A stretch of 16,589 bases of DNA from Devosia sp. (lineage in GTDB: Bacteria > Pseudomonadota > Alphaproteobacteria > Rhizobiales > Devosiaceae): NCBI GenBank assembly GCA_011322005.1, contig DROE01000124.1:1-16589 (forward strand), given 5' to 3'. Position numbers and translations under genes: made by a program. The notes under the pieces are model-generated. The model saw nothing but the letters and a program-made list of their open reading frames with translations, made no database searches and was not told where the DNA came from. The first letter of the stretch is position 1. Each line of letters begins with the position of its first letter. Shown here one piece after another: positions 6,939 to 14,058 of the stretch.

Positions 6939-8141
6939 ATGAGCGCAGGTAAAGGAGTGCAGGTTTACCGCCCCGCCCACAGCGCTGTATTCCTTGCGGA
7001 CAAAGCCCGACTCCGCCGCCGACCCCGGGCCCCGGGCCGTAAGAGGCCACTCAGCTTTTATGAGCAATTCGAAGACAAGGCGTTGTTTTATGATTGCTTC
7101 TGGCATCACGGGGGCGCGGATATTCTGCTTGTCGGTCCGCCCCCGCTGAACCTGGCCGAGCATTATAAGCAAGCACGCTTTGTCGCCAAACCCTCGGGCG
7201 TTGAGTTGAAAGCGGAGTTTTTCCCCTCTCGCTCGACCATGACCACAAGGCTGGCCGATGCGCCAACCGATACGACCCATGTCGAAATGAATTTTTCCGG
7301 GGAACTTTACCGGTTTGCCGTCCAGCCCAGCCTGGTGGAGAAGTTCGCGGGCGCACGCATTCTGTTCTCCATGAACAAAAACAACGAACTGCGCTGGATA
7401 AGCGACTGGGTCGCCTATCATGTGCGCCACCACCATGCCGATAGTGTCGTTCTGTTCGACAATGGCTCGAATTTGTATGGGCACGAAGAACTGGAACAGG
7501 CTGTCACCCGGATAGAGGGGCTGAAAAGGCTGGTGCTCTTTTCATGGCCCTATCGGTTCGGGCGCACCGACAGCCGTGTTTTCACTTACCATTATTGGGC
7601 CCATTTTTTGCAAATAAGTTCGATGGGGCTTGTATTGCGCCGTCTGGGGATGAGGGCGGAGGCCATTCTGAACTGTGATGTCGATGAACTGGTGGCGCCG
7701 GTTGCCGGCAGCGATATTTTCAAGCTGACACAAACCGCGTCGTATGGCGTTGCCTCGCTTTCAGGGAAGTGGGTTGAAGCGGTTATTGCCCCCGATCGTT
7801 CCGGGTACGCGCACGCCCAGGGCTTTCGGCATGGGGATTTTTCCTACATGCGCCGTGACCCTTCCAGATTTCTGTGTCCGAAGAAATGGGCTCTGAACCC
7901 TAGGAATGACTGGGTCGAGAACCTGAACATTTTCCCCTACTGGCATCGCATCATGGGCGCGCCAGAGCGAAGGAGCACCGAAAAACCGGTTTGTTCCTTC
8001 TGGCATTTTCGGGGTATAAGCACCAATTGGAAACAAACACGCCGCCAACCCGACAAGCCCAGTTCGCTTCTGCACTACCGGGACGAAAAGCTTTTCAGGG
8101 CGGTTAAGAACATAAGCAGGACGGGGCGGGGAACATTGTGA
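6939..8141 (+). CDS. GT92/GT2-like glycosyltransferase
   Basis: Using the ATG at 6939 the product is 400 residues. The frame also offers TTG at 6918 and GTG at 6921, but GGGGA at 6929-6933 sits five bases before the ATG and decides the start. The core near 144-178 reads SMNKNNELRWISDWVAYHVR and continues to VVLFDNGS, the hallmark of the GT92 / 'Glyco_tranf_2_4' group. NCDVDEL at 245-251 supplies the DxD metal/nucleotide-sugar site (D247, D249). The N-terminal 120 residues are basic and unfamiliar. It probably adds a sugar to a surface polysaccharide or lipid-linked chain. Its stop overlaps the next gene's GTG by four bases, so it works with the O-antigen ligase-like protein. Donor and acceptor cannot be told from sequence. 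Confidence 0.75.
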   Translation: MSAGKGVQVYRPAHSAVFLADKARLRRRPRAPGRKRPLSFYEQFEDKALFYDCFWHHGGADILLVGPPPLNLAEHYKQARFVAKPSGVELKAEFFPSRSTMTTRLADAPTDTTHVEMNFSGELYRFAVQPSLVEKFAGARILFSMNKNNELRWISDWVAYHVRHHHADSVVLFDNGSNLYGHEELEQAVTRIEGLKRLVLFSWPYRFGRTDSRVFTYHYWAHFLQISSMGLVLRRLGMRAEAILNCDVDELVAPVAGSDIFKLTQTASYGVASLSGKWVEAVIAPDRSGYAHAQGFRHGDFSYMRRDPSRFLCPKKWALNPRNDWVENLNIFPYWHRIMGAPERRSTEKPVCSFWHFRGISTNWKQTRRQPDKPSSLLHYRDEKLFRAVKNISRTGRGTL

Positions 8142-9445
8142 ACAGGCATCCTGGCGGGGCAGCGCTCGGCGACCGATTGGTCGGCAGAAAATCCCAGATG
8201 ACACGAAGCCTCTGGTGGCTTCTGCTGTTTTCACTTCTGGTGGCACCGGTCAGCTTTGGCAGCGTTGGCAGCGGTGCTTCGCTGGTTGTGGCAATGCTGG
8301 CTGTTTTTGCTGTATTCCCGGCCCCGGTGCGCGAACTCCTCAAACAGGAACCCGGGCTGGCAATTTTTCTCGTTGTATTTTTTGTGCTTTCACTGATGTT
8401 TGCCATCAATGCCAAAGAGCCCTGGGATATGCGATTTGTTTTCAACTTCATCGCGTTGCCGCTTGCCATTCCGGTCTATCTGCTGGCCCGGCGTCACGCG
8501 GGCGGACCCTGGCCCCTGATCATAGTCAATATCGCGCTCCTGGGCAGTTTCCTTGGAGCCCTGTTTGGAGTGCTCAATGTGGGAATGTCCGGCATGGCGC
8601 GTGCTTCTGGCATGTTCAACAATCCCAACATGTATGCTCATATCATCCTCATTTTCGGCTTCATGGCCCTTCCGGGCCTTTTTCTTTCGAACGCGCAGTG
8701 GCGCTTTATCTATCTTGCCGGGCCGTTGCTGGGGATTGCCGGAACGGTTTTATCCGGCTCCCGAGGTACACTGATCGCTATTCCATTTTTTGTACTTGCT
8801 GCATTGCTCTATTTCTTCAGACAGCCTGAGGGCTGGCGCTGGGCGGTTCGTGGGGCATTTGCTCTGGTGCTGGCGCTGGTGCTGGGAATTTCGATTTTTT
8901 CCCTGCGCGATTTCAAGCTTCCAAGGGTGGCAGAGACCTTTGGTGTGATCACGCAGGTCATGAGCACGGGCAGGTCCGAGCAATGGGGCACGCAGATCAG
9001 AATCGACCTCTACAAGGGTGCCTGGAGGGCGTTTACCGAATCGCCGATTGTCGGCCACGGCTGGGCCAACACCCCCGCCAAGTCTGCCGAACAATTAACC
9101 GGCAGGCGGCCGGCAACAGGGGTTCTGAATAAAAGAATAGCCGCGAAATGGCCCCATGTGCACAACGATTTTCTGGGTTTTTCCGCTGCCGCCGGGATTT
9201 TTGGCATGCTCGGTTATCTGGCACTGCTGGCTGCGCCGTTTACCAATCTGAGGCGAGGGGACAGGTTCAATGCCCACCGTGTTTATGTTGCGGTGATTGT
9301 TGTGTCCGGCAGCGCAATATTCGGGCTGTTCGATGGCATGTTCAGCTACGACATAGGTATCAATTCCTATGCGTTCACGACCGCAATTCTTGCCGGAACT
9401 TTTGTGGAGCCTCACCCGGACGGGACTGCCGCTCCCTCAGCCTGA
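8138..9445 (+). CDS. O-antigen ligase/polymerase family membrane protein
   Basis: The 435-residue product is a polytopic inner-membrane protein, with hydrophobic segments beginning at about 24 and continuing to about 425, and a hydrophilic loop at roughly 260-345. Family signs are RASGMFNNPNMYAH at 155-168, GSRGT at 207-211, and HVHNDFLGF at 340-348 in the large periplasmic loop. These match the Wzy_C/WaaL group, which joins glycan chains to lipid A core or polymerises repeat units. The GTG at 8138 overlaps the upstream stop (GTGA). An ATG at 8198 is an alternative start that removes 20 soluble residues without touching the first membrane segment. With the overlapping glycosyltransferase it forms a two-gene surface-polysaccharide operon. 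Whether it is a ligase or a polymerase cannot be decided here. Confidence 0.8.
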   Translation: MNRHPGGAALGDRLVGRKSQMTRSLWWLLLFSLLVAPVSFGSVGSGASLVVAMLAVFAVFPAPVRELLKQEPGLAIFLVVFFVLSLMFAINAKEPWDMRFVFNFIALPLAIPVYLLARRHAGGPWPLIIVNIALLGSFLGALFGVLNVGMSGMARASGMFNNPNMYAHIILIFGFMALPGLFLSNAQWRFIYLAGPLLGIAGTVLSGSRGTLIAIPFFVLAALLYFFRQPEGWRWAVRGAFALVLALVLGISIFSLRDFKLPRVAETFGVITQVMSTGRSEQWGTQIRIDLYKGAWRAFTESPIVGHGWANTPAKSAEQLTGRRPATGVLNKRIAAKWPHVHNDFLGFSAAAGIFGMLGYLALLAAPFTNLRRGDRFNAHRVYVAVIVVSGSAIFGLFDGMFSYDIGINSYAFTTAILAGTFVEPHPDGTAAPSA

Positions 9446-9767
9446 ACCCACCTGAAATACTGGTGCGGAACAATACCGGGGTGACCTGGAAGGGAAGGCC
9501 CATCCACGGCATTTTTGCCAACTCGCGCAGGTTCGATTTTTTCCCAATGACCAGGAATACAGTTATTTGCTCTGAAAAAACGCGGAAACGATCAGGCAGT
9601 ACCTGCTGTTTCTTCCTCCACTTCAGCGCAGCAATCTCTGGACAAAAAAACCGACCAGAGCACACCCGCGATTGAAATCAACACGGCAATGCCCTGTTCG
9701 GGGCTCGTGAACTCATGGTAACTGGAAACCTGGCTACGCACGCCAAGCTCCCCGCGGCAAGATGCCT
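9446..9767. other. Stretch with no recognisable gene
   Basis: Between the ligase-like gene and the terminator hairpin no frame on either strand encodes a protein I recognise. A leftward frame from 9665 reads into the end of the ligase gene as antisense and looks unnatural there, although its part at 9450-9640 (containing NLRELAKMPWMGLPFQ) could be a decayed gene remnant. A 49-codon leftward ORF at 9592-9741 is listed separately at low confidence. Confidence 0.4.
9592..9741 (-). CDS. Possible 49-residue single-span membrane peptide
   Basis: A leftward frame starts with GTG at 9741-9739 and ends with TGA at 9594-9592. GGGGAG at 9753-9748 stands six bases ahead of the GTG, an ideal spacing, which is the main support. 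The peptide has a hydrophobic stretch GIAVLISIAGVLWSVFL at 17-33, followed by SRDCCAEVEEE. It would be read downstream of the DUF2892 gene on the same strand. I do not recognise it, and it could be chance. Confidence 0.22.
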   Translation of the reverse strand: MRSQVSSYHEFTSPEQGIAVLISIAGVLWSVFLSRDCCAEVEEETAGTA

Positions 9768-9801
9768 GGGGGGCGGTCCTGTCAGCCTCCCCCCTTGTTT
9801 T
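9768..9801 (+). terminator. Probable intrinsic terminator after the glycosyltransferase-ligase operon
   Basis: GGGGGGCGG at 9768-9776 pairs with CCTCCCCCC at 9786-9794 with one mismatch and a nine-base loop, followed by TTGTTTTG. The T-rich tail lies on the plus strand, so it would stop rightward transcripts from the ligase gene before they run into the leftward DUF2892 gene, which ends at 9811. Confidence 0.45.
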
Positions 9802-9810
9802 GTTCCGGGC

Positions 9811-10017
9811 TCAGGACTTTTTGACAGTGCAGGTGCTAAGACCAAAAATCGAGTAAATCGGACAGGAACCAATGATTGCGGTAGCCAGCGGAACAATGCC
9901 GATGAGAGCAAGCCAGCGCCATCCGGCGTCGGGGAACATGAAAAAGACCCCGACAAGAACAGCCCCCAGCACAAGACGCAGAATCCGGTCCAGGGTGCCC
10001 ATATTGTTCTTGAACAT
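9811..10017 (-). CDS. DUF2892 (YgaP-type transmembrane domain) protein
   Basis: The 68-residue product, starting at the ATG at 10017, is a small inner-membrane protein with two hydrophobic helices, about 14-28 and 33-50. It has the family signatures NMGTLDRILRLVLGA near the start and CPIYSIFGLSTC near the end. AGGAG at 10030-10026 is eight bases upstream of this ATG. A TTG immediately before it is not needed. DUF2892 domains often occur fused to or beside rhodaneses and other sulfur-trafficking proteins, as in YgaP, which suggests a link to the sulfide genes at the left end. Here it stands alone with no sulfur gene nearby. The two C-terminal cysteines (SCPIY and STCTV) are the conserved ones. 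Confidence 0.8.
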   Translation of the reverse strand: MFKNNMGTLDRILRLVLGAVLVGVFFMFPDAGWRWLALIGIVPLATAIIGSCPIYSIFGLSTCTVKKS

Positions 10018-10081
10018 CAAAAAAACTCCTTTTGTTGTGAAGCGTCATGGCCTCTTTGAGCATGTTTGTGCGCATCGGGTC

Positions 10082-10096
10082 TGTGACTTGGTCACA
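10082..10096. promoter_or_regulatory. Perfect inverted repeat TGTGAC-TTG-GTCACA upstream of the DUF2892 gene
   Basis: The 6-3-6 palindrome lies 65 bases upstream of the DUF2892 start codon, a sensible place for an operator. It resembles a CRP/FNR half-site pair (TGTGA...TCACA) but has a five-base instead of a six-base centre, so another dimeric regulator is equally likely. No promoter could be paired with it confidently. Confidence 0.35.
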
Positions 10097-10141
10097 AAGT
10101 ATTACCAGCTTGAGCCCACTCCCGCATGACGTCAGCTGTGG

Positions 10142-10195
10142 ACCGGTTTCCCCCGGATGCGGCTGGTAAGTGCTCAAGAGCAGGAACCAGCGCGA
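10142..10195. repeat. Diverged repeat unit, copy 1
   Basis: The unit reads ACCGGTTT (10142), then GCTCAA (10172), then GAACCAGCGCGA (10184-10195). The same three blocks in the same order recur at 10318-10365. It resembles the dispersed Hyphomicrobiales intergenic element built around ACCGGTTT and GCTCAA. Confidence 0.5.
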
Positions 10196-10317
10196 ACTCA
10201 AAGAATAGTGCCGTTTGAGAAAGAACTCTCGAGCACGCCAGCGAGCTTCAGCGCGAGCCGCCACCCGTGTGGCGTCCCATCGGAGCGTGAGCAACGGCTG
10301 AGCCCCAAAAAGTGGTC

Positions 10318-10365
10318 ACCGGTTTTTTGGACAAGGCGAAGCTCAATCAATGCGAACCAGCGCGA
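10318..10365. repeat. Diverged repeat unit, copy 2
   Basis: ACCGGTTTT at 10318-10326, GCTCAA at 10341-10346 and GAACCAGCGCGA at 10354-10365 match copy 1. The shared 12-mer is identical, while the spacing between the first two blocks is 7 bases shorter. It ends 10 bases before the encoded 3' end of tRNA-Thr. Confidence 0.5.
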
Positions 10366-10375
10366 GATGCAAAAA

Positions 10376-10450
10376 TGGTGCTGCTGGAGAGATTCGAACT
10401 CTCGGCCTCTCCCTTACCAAGGGAGTGCTCTACCCCTGAGCTACAGCAGC
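10376..10450 (-). tRNA. tRNA-Thr(GGT)
   Basis: Read leftward, the acceptor stem is GCTGCTG pairing with CAGCAGC, the discriminator is A, and CCA is encoded (10378-10376). The anticodon stem CTCCC/GGGAG encloses the loop TTGGTAA, giving anticodon GGT, which reads ACC/ACT threonine codons. GTTCGAAT marks the T-loop and AGCTCAGGGGTAGAGC the D-arm, with a short D-loop. TTTTT follows directly after CCA and may terminate transcription. Confidence 0.95.
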
Positions 10451-10470
10451 ACGATCATCAGGTTTGCGCG

Positions 10471-10492
10471 CTGCATCCGGCTTCGGATGCAG
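10471..10492. other. Perfect 9-bp hairpin in the presumed tRNA-Thr 5' leader
   Basis: CTGCATCCG at 10471-10479 and CGGATGCAG at 10484-10492 are exact complements around a four-base loop. The hairpin begins 21 bases upstream of the mature tRNA 5' end on the leftward strand. No T-run follows it on either strand, so it is not an ordinary terminator. Confidence 0.6.
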
Positions 10493-10512
10493 ATGAAAAC
10501 CGGGCCGTTACT

Positions 10513-10542
10513 GCCATAGGCACCGACTGGACGCAAGGTCAA
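10513..10542 (-). promoter_or_regulatory. Candidate tRNA-Thr promoter
   Basis: Leftward, TTGACC at 10542-10537 and TATGGC at 10518-10513 are 18 bases apart. The predicted start near 10506 would give a leader of about 56 bases that includes the perfect hairpin. The -10 match is moderate. Confidence 0.35.
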
Positions 10543-10640
10543 AAACCCCATAAGCTTTTGCTGAGCGGTTGACCTCAAAAATCGGCCCCGTTTGAATGGA
10601 AGCCTGTATTGTCTGTTTGTTATGCGGTTTCTCGCAGCCC

Positions 10641-10763
10641 ATGAAAAAAACAAAACCTCCCCTTTCAAAGGAACAGAAACTGGCTGCAAAGCTGCGCGAA
10701 AACCTGCGCAAGAGAAAGGCGCAAACCAGGAAGCGCAATTCCGTCCAAAAGCAAGGTTCGTAA
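10641..10763 (+). CDS. Conserved basic 40-residue protein upstream of murA
   Basis: The ORF encodes 40 residues starting MKKTKPPLSKEQKLAAKLRE and rich in Lys and Arg (LRKRKAQTRKR at 22-32). It would be a single amphipathic, strongly basic helix. Small proteins of this composition, with an LRxNLxRRKAQxR pattern, are often annotated beside murA in Hyphomicrobiales genomes, usually somewhat longer. That memory and the helical charge pattern are the support. There is no clear Shine-Dalgarno before the ATG, and no function is known to me. An RNA- or ribosome-binding role is only a guess from its charge. Confidence 0.6.
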   Translation: MKKTKPPLSKEQKLAAKLRENLRKRKAQTRKRNSVQKQGS

Positions 10764-10905
10764 AAACCAACCTATCCCGGCACTATATTGAATGCCGGAC
10801 TTGATACGATTGCGCGTTGACCCCAAGTGAGATAGCTACGTGTTTCAAAACATGTCACGCCGGAAACCGACAAAGGGCGTGAAGCACACAGCGGGCTTGG
10901 AGATG

Positions 10906-12195
10906 ATGGATCGCATAAGGATTGTCGGGGGCAATAAACTTGATGGCGTGATTCCGATTTCGGGCGCCAAGAACGCTGCCCTGCCATTGATGATAGCCTC
11001 GCTTCTCACCTCACAGAAGCTGGTTCTCAACAACGTGCCGCGCCTGGCGGACGTACGTCAGCTTCAGCTCATACTGGAAAATCACGGCGTTGACATAACC
11101 GCGCAGCCTGCCCCGGGCAGTGACGAGTTGAGCGGACAATGCCTGGAGTTCAGCACCCCGGTAATCAGCGACACCTGCGCCCCTTATGAACTGGTCTCGG
11201 CAATGAGAGCCAGTTTCTGGGTGATTGGTCCCTTGCTGGCCCGGGAGCATGAAGCAAGAGTTTCCCTGCCCGGTGGCTGCGCCATTGGCACCCGTCCGGT
11301 TGACTTTTTTCTCGATGGCCTTAGCGCGCTTGGCGCCGAGATTGAAATTGACGAAGGCTATGTTGTGGCAAAGGCTCCGCGCGGGGGGTTGGTGGGTGCC
11401 AAACTGCGTTTTCCCAAGGTCTCTGTGGGAGCAACCCATGTGGTGATGATGGCAGCAACCCTTGCCAGGGGAACCACAATAATTGAAAATGCGGCACAGG
11501 AGCCCGAAGTAGGCAATCTGGCGCGTTGTCTTATTGCAATGGGAGCAAAGATTTCAGGCATTGACAGTCCCCGTCTGGTTGTGGAGGGAGTCGAAAGTCT
11601 GCACGGAGCGGTGTTCGATGTACTGCCGGATCGCATTGAAACCGGCACTTATGCCTTTGCGGTGGCGATGACGGGAGGAAATGTGCTGCTGGCCAATGCC
11701 CGCCCGGAAAACCTGCGCGCTGCGCTTGACGTGCTTGAACTTACCGGCGTTGCTCTTGAAGAGGAGGAGGGGGGGCTTCGGGTCATCGCCAGCGGTCAGC
11801 GCGCGCGGGCGGTTGATGTTGAAACGCAACCCTTTCCCGGATTTCCCACCGACCTGCAAGCCCAGTATATGGCGCTGATGACCCGTTCCACGGGAACCGC
11901 AAAAATACGGGAAACCATATTTGAAAATCGCTTCATGCATGTGGCTGAACTGGCCCGGTTCGGAGCGCAGATCTCTGTTGAGGGCCAGGTTGCCACTGTA
12001 AAAGGCGTCCCCGAACTTCAGGGCGCTCAGGTCATGGCCACCGATTTGAGAGCATCGGTGTCACTGGTGATCGCCGGGCTTGCTGCAAAGGGCGAAACCA
12101 TTGTTAACCGAATTTATCATCTGGACCGGGGGTTTGAGAGACTTGAGGACAAGCTTTCCAGATGCGGTGCCGAAATAAACCGGCTCAGGGATTGA
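10906..12195 (+). CDS. murA: UDP-N-acetylglucosamine 1-carboxyvinyltransferase
   Basis: MurA transfers enolpyruvate from PEP to UDP-GlcNAc, the first committed step of peptidoglycan synthesis, in the cytoplasm. From the ATG at 10906 the protein is 429 residues, the normal size, starting MDRIRIVGGNKLDGVIPISG. K22 and N23 (GAKNAALP) are the conserved substrate-binding pair. C125 in LPGGCAIGTRP is the catalytic, fosfomycin-sensitive cysteine. The frame extends upstream to a GTG at 10840 and an ATG at 10903. The 22 extra residues are unlike the family, and GGAG at 10899-10902 is closest to these ATGs, though the spacing is short. The DUF2948 gene follows after 99 bases. Confidence 0.95.
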   Translation: MDRIRIVGGNKLDGVIPISGAKNAALPLMIASLLTSQKLVLNNVPRLADVRQLQLILENHGVDITAQPAPGSDELSGQCLEFSTPVISDTCAPYELVSAMRASFWVIGPLLAREHEARVSLPGGCAIGTRPVDFFLDGLSALGAEIEIDEGYVVAKAPRGGLVGAKLRFPKVSVGATHVVMMAATLARGTTIIENAAQEPEVGNLARCLIAMGAKISGIDSPRLVVEGVESLHGAVFDVLPDRIETGTYAFAVAMTGGNVLLANARPENLRAALDVLELTGVALEEEEGGLRVIASGQRARAVDVETQPFPGFPTDLQAQYMALMTRSTGTAKIRETIFENRFMHVAELARFGAQISVEGQVATVKGVPELQGAQVMATDLRASVSLVIAGLAAKGETIVNRIYHLDRGFERLEDKLSRCGAEINRLRD

Positions 12196-12294
12196 ACACC
12201 GGAATTGACGCTGGCACCCTCACGCTTCCCCGCCTCGAACCGGACCGGAGCTCTGGCGCCGGAAACACAAGATATTACGCGAGGATAACACGCC

Positions 12295-12747
12295 ATGACC
12301 GACCTGAAACTGCTCGCCCTGGATGAAGATGACCTTCAGGTTATTTCCGCCCACATGCAGGACGCTGTGGTGCGGGTTGGCGACATGGGCTTTGCCAAGT
12401 CGGACGCCCGTTTCGCCTGCATCATGAACCGTTACGTCTGGGAAAAAGGTGTAAACGCGGGCAACAGGCGTGCGGGAAACGGAGAGCGCCGCCGGTGTGC
12501 CCTGCATTTCGATCATGTGAGAGATATTGCCTCGACAGGCATAAATCTTGAGGCTCAGGACGGCATTCTGGAATTGCTGTCCATCGGTTTTTCGCCAGAT
12601 GACGCACCTGCGGGCACCACCATGCTTACATTTGCCGGTGGCGGAACCATCCGGCTCAAGGTAGATTGCCTTGAGGCGCGTATGCGCGACCTGGGGGCAA
12701 GCTGGGCCGCAAAGGCAACCCCCAGCCACAGTTTTGACGACGATTGA
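12295..12747 (+). CDS. DUF2948 family protein
   Basis: The product is 150 residues, starts MTDLKLLALDEDDLQVISAH and has the family's DAVVRVGDM segment at 23-31, an FACIMNRYVWE segment at 40-50, and GGGTIRLKVDCLEARMRDLG at 114-133. DUF2948 proteins are small soluble alphaproteobacterial proteins of unknown function that I recall as being found between murA and hisD. GAGGA lies about ten bases before the ATG. hisD follows 12 bases downstream, so they are likely co-transcribed. The sequence shows no catalytic motif that I can name. Confidence 0.8.
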   Translation: MTDLKLLALDEDDLQVISAHMQDAVVRVGDMGFAKSDARFACIMNRYVWEKGVNAGNRRAGNGERRRCALHFDHVRDIASTGINLEAQDGILELLSIGFSPDDAPAGTTMLTFAGGGTIRLKVDCLEARMRDLGASWAAKATPSHSFDDD

Positions 12748-12759
12748 GAGACCCGTTCC

Positions 12760-14052
12760 ATGTCAACCCGCCTGAACACCACCGACAAGGGGTTTGAAGA
12801 GGATTTTGCCGCTCTGGTGCGAAAGGACGAAGAGAACGCGCTCAAGACCCGCCAGGTGGTGACCGGGATATTGGCCGACGTGCGCCGGCGCGGCGACCGG
12901 GCGGTGCTGGAATTGACCAGAAAATTTGACGCTGTTGCGCTCAAACCGGATCAACTTCGGTTTTCCGATGAAGAAATCGACGAGGCAGTGGCCCAGACCG
13001 GTCGCGAGGTGGTTGAAGCACTCGAATTCGCTCACCAGCGCATCAGTTCGCACCACGAAAAACAAATCCCGAAAAACCAAACCTATACTGATGAACTCGG
13101 GGTGACCCTTGGCACCATATGGACGCCGGTTGATGCGGCGGGCCTTTATGTGCCGGGCGGTCTTGCATCCTATCCCTCTTCGGTTCTCATGAACGCCGTT
13201 CCTGCCCGGGTGGCCGGAGTGAGGCGCATCGCCATGGCCGTTCCCACCCCCAGAGGAGAAATAAATCCGGCGGTTTTGGCGGCGGCCCGCATTGCCGGGG
13301 TCAGCGAAATCTACCGCGTTGGGGGCGCCCAGGCAGTGGGTGCGCTGGCCTATGGAACGAGCACTGTCGCCCCGGTTGACAAGATTGTCGGTCCGGGAAA
13401 CGCCTATGTGGCTGAAGCCAAGCGCCAGTTGTTCGGCAGCGTGGGGATTGATATGATTGCGGGACCTTCAGAAATTGTGGTGATTGCCGACCACTCCGCC
13501 AATCCGGCTTGGGTTGCCGCTGACCTGCTGGCACAGGCCGAGCATGGGGCCGGCGCGCGCGCCATCGCCATTGTAACCTCTCCATCACTCGCGGAATCCG
13601 TTGAAGGCGAAGTGAAACGCCAATTGTCCACATTGCCCCACAGCACTCTTGCCAGGCGGGGTTGGGCGGATTTGGGTGCTATCATTGTGGTTCCCGATGT
13701 CGCATGCGCGGCCGAATTGAGCAACCGGCTCGCTCCCGAACATCTGGAGTTGGCGCTGGACGACCCCGAAACGGTTCTGCCCGCAATTGCTCATGCCGGA
13801 GCAATTTTCATGGGCCACAACACTCCCGAGGCCATTGGCGATTATGTGGGCGGCTCAAATCACGTGCTTCCCACCGACCGCACTGCGCGGTTTGCTTCGG
13901 GGCTGGGTACGATGGACTTTATGAAACGCACATCGCTTCTTGGCTGCACATCCGGTGCCCTGGCCGGTTTGGCCAAGGCAACCCGCACGCTGGCGCAATC
14001 CGAAGGGCTTGAGGCTCACGCGCGCTCGGTCTCAATCCGGCTGAACCGGTAG
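12760..14052 (+). CDS. hisD: Histidinol dehydrogenase
   Basis: The 430-residue enzyme oxidises L-histidinol to L-histidine in two NAD-dependent steps, the end of histidine synthesis. The signature region around AGPSEIVVIAD (234-244) and AEHGAGARA (260-268) is present. Q259 and H262, together with D361 and H420, match the zinc ligands known from the E. coli enzyme. E327-H328 in RLAPEHLE are the catalytic bases. Length is normal. It stands apart from other his genes, as is common in this class, and sits in a housekeeping operon with the DUF2948 gene before it and UPF0262 six bases after it. Confidence 0.96.
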   Translation: MSTRLNTTDKGFEEDFAALVRKDEENALKTRQVVTGILADVRRRGDRAVLELTRKFDAVALKPDQLRFSDEEIDEAVAQTGREVVEALEFAHQRISSHHEKQIPKNQTYTDELGVTLGTIWTPVDAAGLYVPGGLASYPSSVLMNAVPARVAGVRRIAMAVPTPRGEINPAVLAAARIAGVSEIYRVGGAQAVGALAYGTSTVAPVDKIVGPGNAYVAEAKRQLFGSVGIDMIAGPSEIVVIADHSANPAWVAADLLAQAEHGAGARAIAIVTSPSLAESVEGEVKRQLSTLPHSTLARRGWADLGAIIVVPDVACAAELSNRLAPEHLELALDDPETVLPAIAHAGAIFMGHNTPEAIGDYVGGSNHVLPTDRTARFASGLGTMDFMKRTSLLGCTSGALAGLAKATRTLAQSEGLEAHARSVSIRLNR

Positions 14053-14058
14053 CCTTTG

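Larger units (their letters stand above)
10018..10375. other. Non-coding stretch between the DUF2892 gene and tRNA-Thr
   Basis: No credible gene is seen on either strand. It holds the upstream region of the DUF2892 gene, a perfect 15-bp inverted repeat, two diverged repeat units, and a small hairpin CGCCAC-CCGT-GTGGCG at 10259-10274. The end of tRNA-Thr is followed by TTTTT (leftward), which may serve as its terminator. Confidence 0.6.

Noticed and set aside
10312..10572. Rightward frame reading through tRNA-Thr (LLERFELSASPLP-type peptide)
   Set aside because: It is an antisense translation of the tRNA gene, a common spurious annotation.
10840..10905. 22-residue N-terminal extension of MurA from a GTG at 10840
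   Set aside because: The family starts at MDRIRIVGG; the extra residues are basic and unlike MurA, and no good ribosome-binding sequence precedes the GTG.
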